DNA of 7,143 nucleotides, taken from assembly GCA_030639985.1 (NCBI GenBank), contig DAOWKG010000011.1, forward strand, positions 1-7,143, given 5' to 3'. A program made the position numbers and the translations under genes. Shown here piece after piece: positions 6,131 through 7,143 of this stretch (positions within the stretch are counted from its first letter, which is position 1; each line of letters opens with the position of its first letter). The notes beneath the pieces are model-generated. The model did no database searches. It was not told the origin of the DNA and saw only the letters and a program-made list of their open reading frames with translations. Origin of the DNA: Desulfuromonadaceae bacterium. GTDB taxonomy: Bacteria > Desulfobacterota > Desulfuromonadia > Desulfuromonadales > Geopsychrobacteraceae.

Positions 6131-7143
6131 ATGCTGCCAACTGATACGGAAAAATCGCATAATATTATGATAGTTGCTGGAGAAGCTTCTGGCGATTTGC
6201 ACGGTAGTAACTTGATTCATGCTGCCTCAAAACACTATCCGCAATTTGAGTTTTTTGGGGTCGGTGGTGAAAAAATGCAACGAGCAGGCTGCCAAATCAT
6301 TTTTCCGGCTGATGAATTAGCGGTTATGGGACTGGTTGAGGTCGTTGGTCGGTTGCCGAAAATTTGGCGTCGGTTCAAACAGCTTAAACAAATTATTAAC
6401 GGTAAAACGCCACCAGAACTATTGATTTTGATCGATTTTCCTGACTTTAATTTACGCTTGGCCAAAGTTGCAAAGGCTGCCGGGGTTAAGGTACTTTATT
6501 ATATCAGTCCCAAGGTTTGGGCTTGGCGTAGTGGCCGAGCAAAGGTTATTGCTGAGCGAGTTGATCGACTGGCATTGATTTTTCCCTTTGAAGTGGAAAT
6601 ATATGAACCGTTGGGGGTGAAGGCAAACTATGTCGGTAACCCGCTGTTAGATGAATTTATAAAGAATAAGCCACAAAATTTATTGCGAAATCGTCTTGGT
6701 ATTGAAGCAGATGTCGAGGTCGTCGGCATTTTCCCCGGTAGCCGTAACAGTGAATTGCAATATATTTTGGATACCTTGATTGAAACTGCTAAACTCATAC
6801 ATCGGGAAAAATCCGCGGTTAAATTTGTTTTGCCGGTTGCACCGTCGCTGTCTCGTGATTTTTTGGAGCAGCGCTTTGGTGAAACCGGATTGCCGATTTA
6901 TATTGTTGAGGATAATATTTATGAGGTAGCTGCGGCATGTGATGTAGTATTAACGGTGTCGGGAACGGTTACTTTGCAAATTGCCCTGGTTGGTACGCCA
7001 ATGGCAATCTTGTATAAGGTTGCCCCTTTAAGTTATGCCATCGGCAAACGCTTGATATCGGTTGACCATGTCGGATTACCGAACATTGTTGCTGGAAAAA
7101 CTGTGGTTCGGGAATTTATTCAGGATGATGCTACCCCGGAGCA
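6131..7143 (+). CDS. lpxB: LpxB, lipid A disaccharide synthase (C-terminus beyond the window)
   Basis: Membrane-associated GT19 glycosyltransferase that joins UDP-2,3-diacylglucosamine and lipid X to form the lipid A disaccharide. The open frame runs from the ATG to the edge, 337 codons without a stop; the family is about 380 long, so some 40-50 residues are missing. Motifs in order are AGEASGDLHG at 16-25, IDFPDFN at 101-107 (Asp105 matches E. coli Asp98), YYISPKVWAWR, VGNPLLD, FPGSR at 201-205 (Arg205 matches E. coli Arg201), SGTVTLQIAL and LPNIVAG. AGGA at 6122-6125, 5 bases before the ATG, supports the start, and no other in-frame start lies close upstream. It is separated from lpxA by a terminator, so its expression probably depends on read-through or on a promoter upstream of the hairpin. 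Confidence 0.95.
   Translation, partial: MLPTDTEKSHNIMIVAGEASGDLHGSNLIHAASKHYPQFEFFGVGGEKMQRAGCQIIFPADELAVMGLVEVVGRLPKIWRRFKQLKQIINGKTPPELLILIDFPDFNLRLAKVAKAAGVKVLYYISPKVWAWRSGRAKVIAERVDRLALIFPFEVEIYEPLGVKANYVGNPLLDEFIKNKPQNLLRNRLGIEADVEVVGIFPGSRNSELQYILDTLIETAKLIHREKSAVKFVLPVAPSLSRDFLEQRFGETGLPIYIVEDNIYEVAAACDVVLTVSGTVTLQIALVGTPMAILYKVAPLSYAIGKRLISVDHVGLPNIVAGKTVVREFIQDDATPE

Overview
This window is one housekeeping locus for building the outer membrane of a Gram-negative bacterium. All readable genes lie on the + strand: lolD (lipoprotein release ATPase), bamA (outer-membrane protein insertase), ompH/skp-like (periplasmic chaperone), lpxD (lipid A N-acyltransferase, broken here by a one-base frameshift), fabZ (3-hydroxyacyl-ACP dehydratase), lpxA (UDP-GlcNAc O-acyltransferase) and the first 337 codons of lpxB (lipid A disaccharide synthase), which runs off the right edge. 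The order lolD-bamA-ompH-lpxD-fabZ-lpxA, the LpxD wording ([39 protein letters not shown]) and the moderate base composition suggest a Desulfuromonadales/Geobacter-type member of the former Deltaproteobacteria. That is inference from remembered families, with no database search behind it.

Layout: lolD fills 2-715, and its opening ATGA would fit a stop/start overlap with an unseen upstream lolC. A 63-base gap carries a very good sigma70-type promoter (TTGATG, 17 bases, TATAAT) for bamA, with its -35 on the lolD stop codon. bamA (779-3010), ompH (3066-3578), lpxD (3624-4657), fabZ (4659-5096) and lpxA (5109-5882) follow with gaps of 1 to 55 bases, most with their own ribosome binding sites, as in one operon. 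A 248-base non-coding gap (5883-6130) then holds a large imperfect palindrome of about 120 bases, a small CATG-rich dyad and a strong intrinsic terminator with a 14-bp stem. lpxB starts only 16 bases after the terminator's T-run.

Working together: BamA and the OmpH/Skp-like chaperone handle outer-membrane proteins, and LolD powers lipoprotein release. LpxA and LpxD add the two hydroxyacyl chains of the lipid A precursor, and LpxB joins two precursors. FabZ draws on the same 3-hydroxyacyl-ACP pool for fatty acid synthesis. The genes themselves are ordinary, and I found no new enzymatic or defence system. The points that deserve a second look are the lpxD frameshift, the terminator directly in front of lpxB, the palindromic element beside it, and the absence of lpxI (or any other UDP-diacylglucosamine hydrolase) between lpxA and lpxB.
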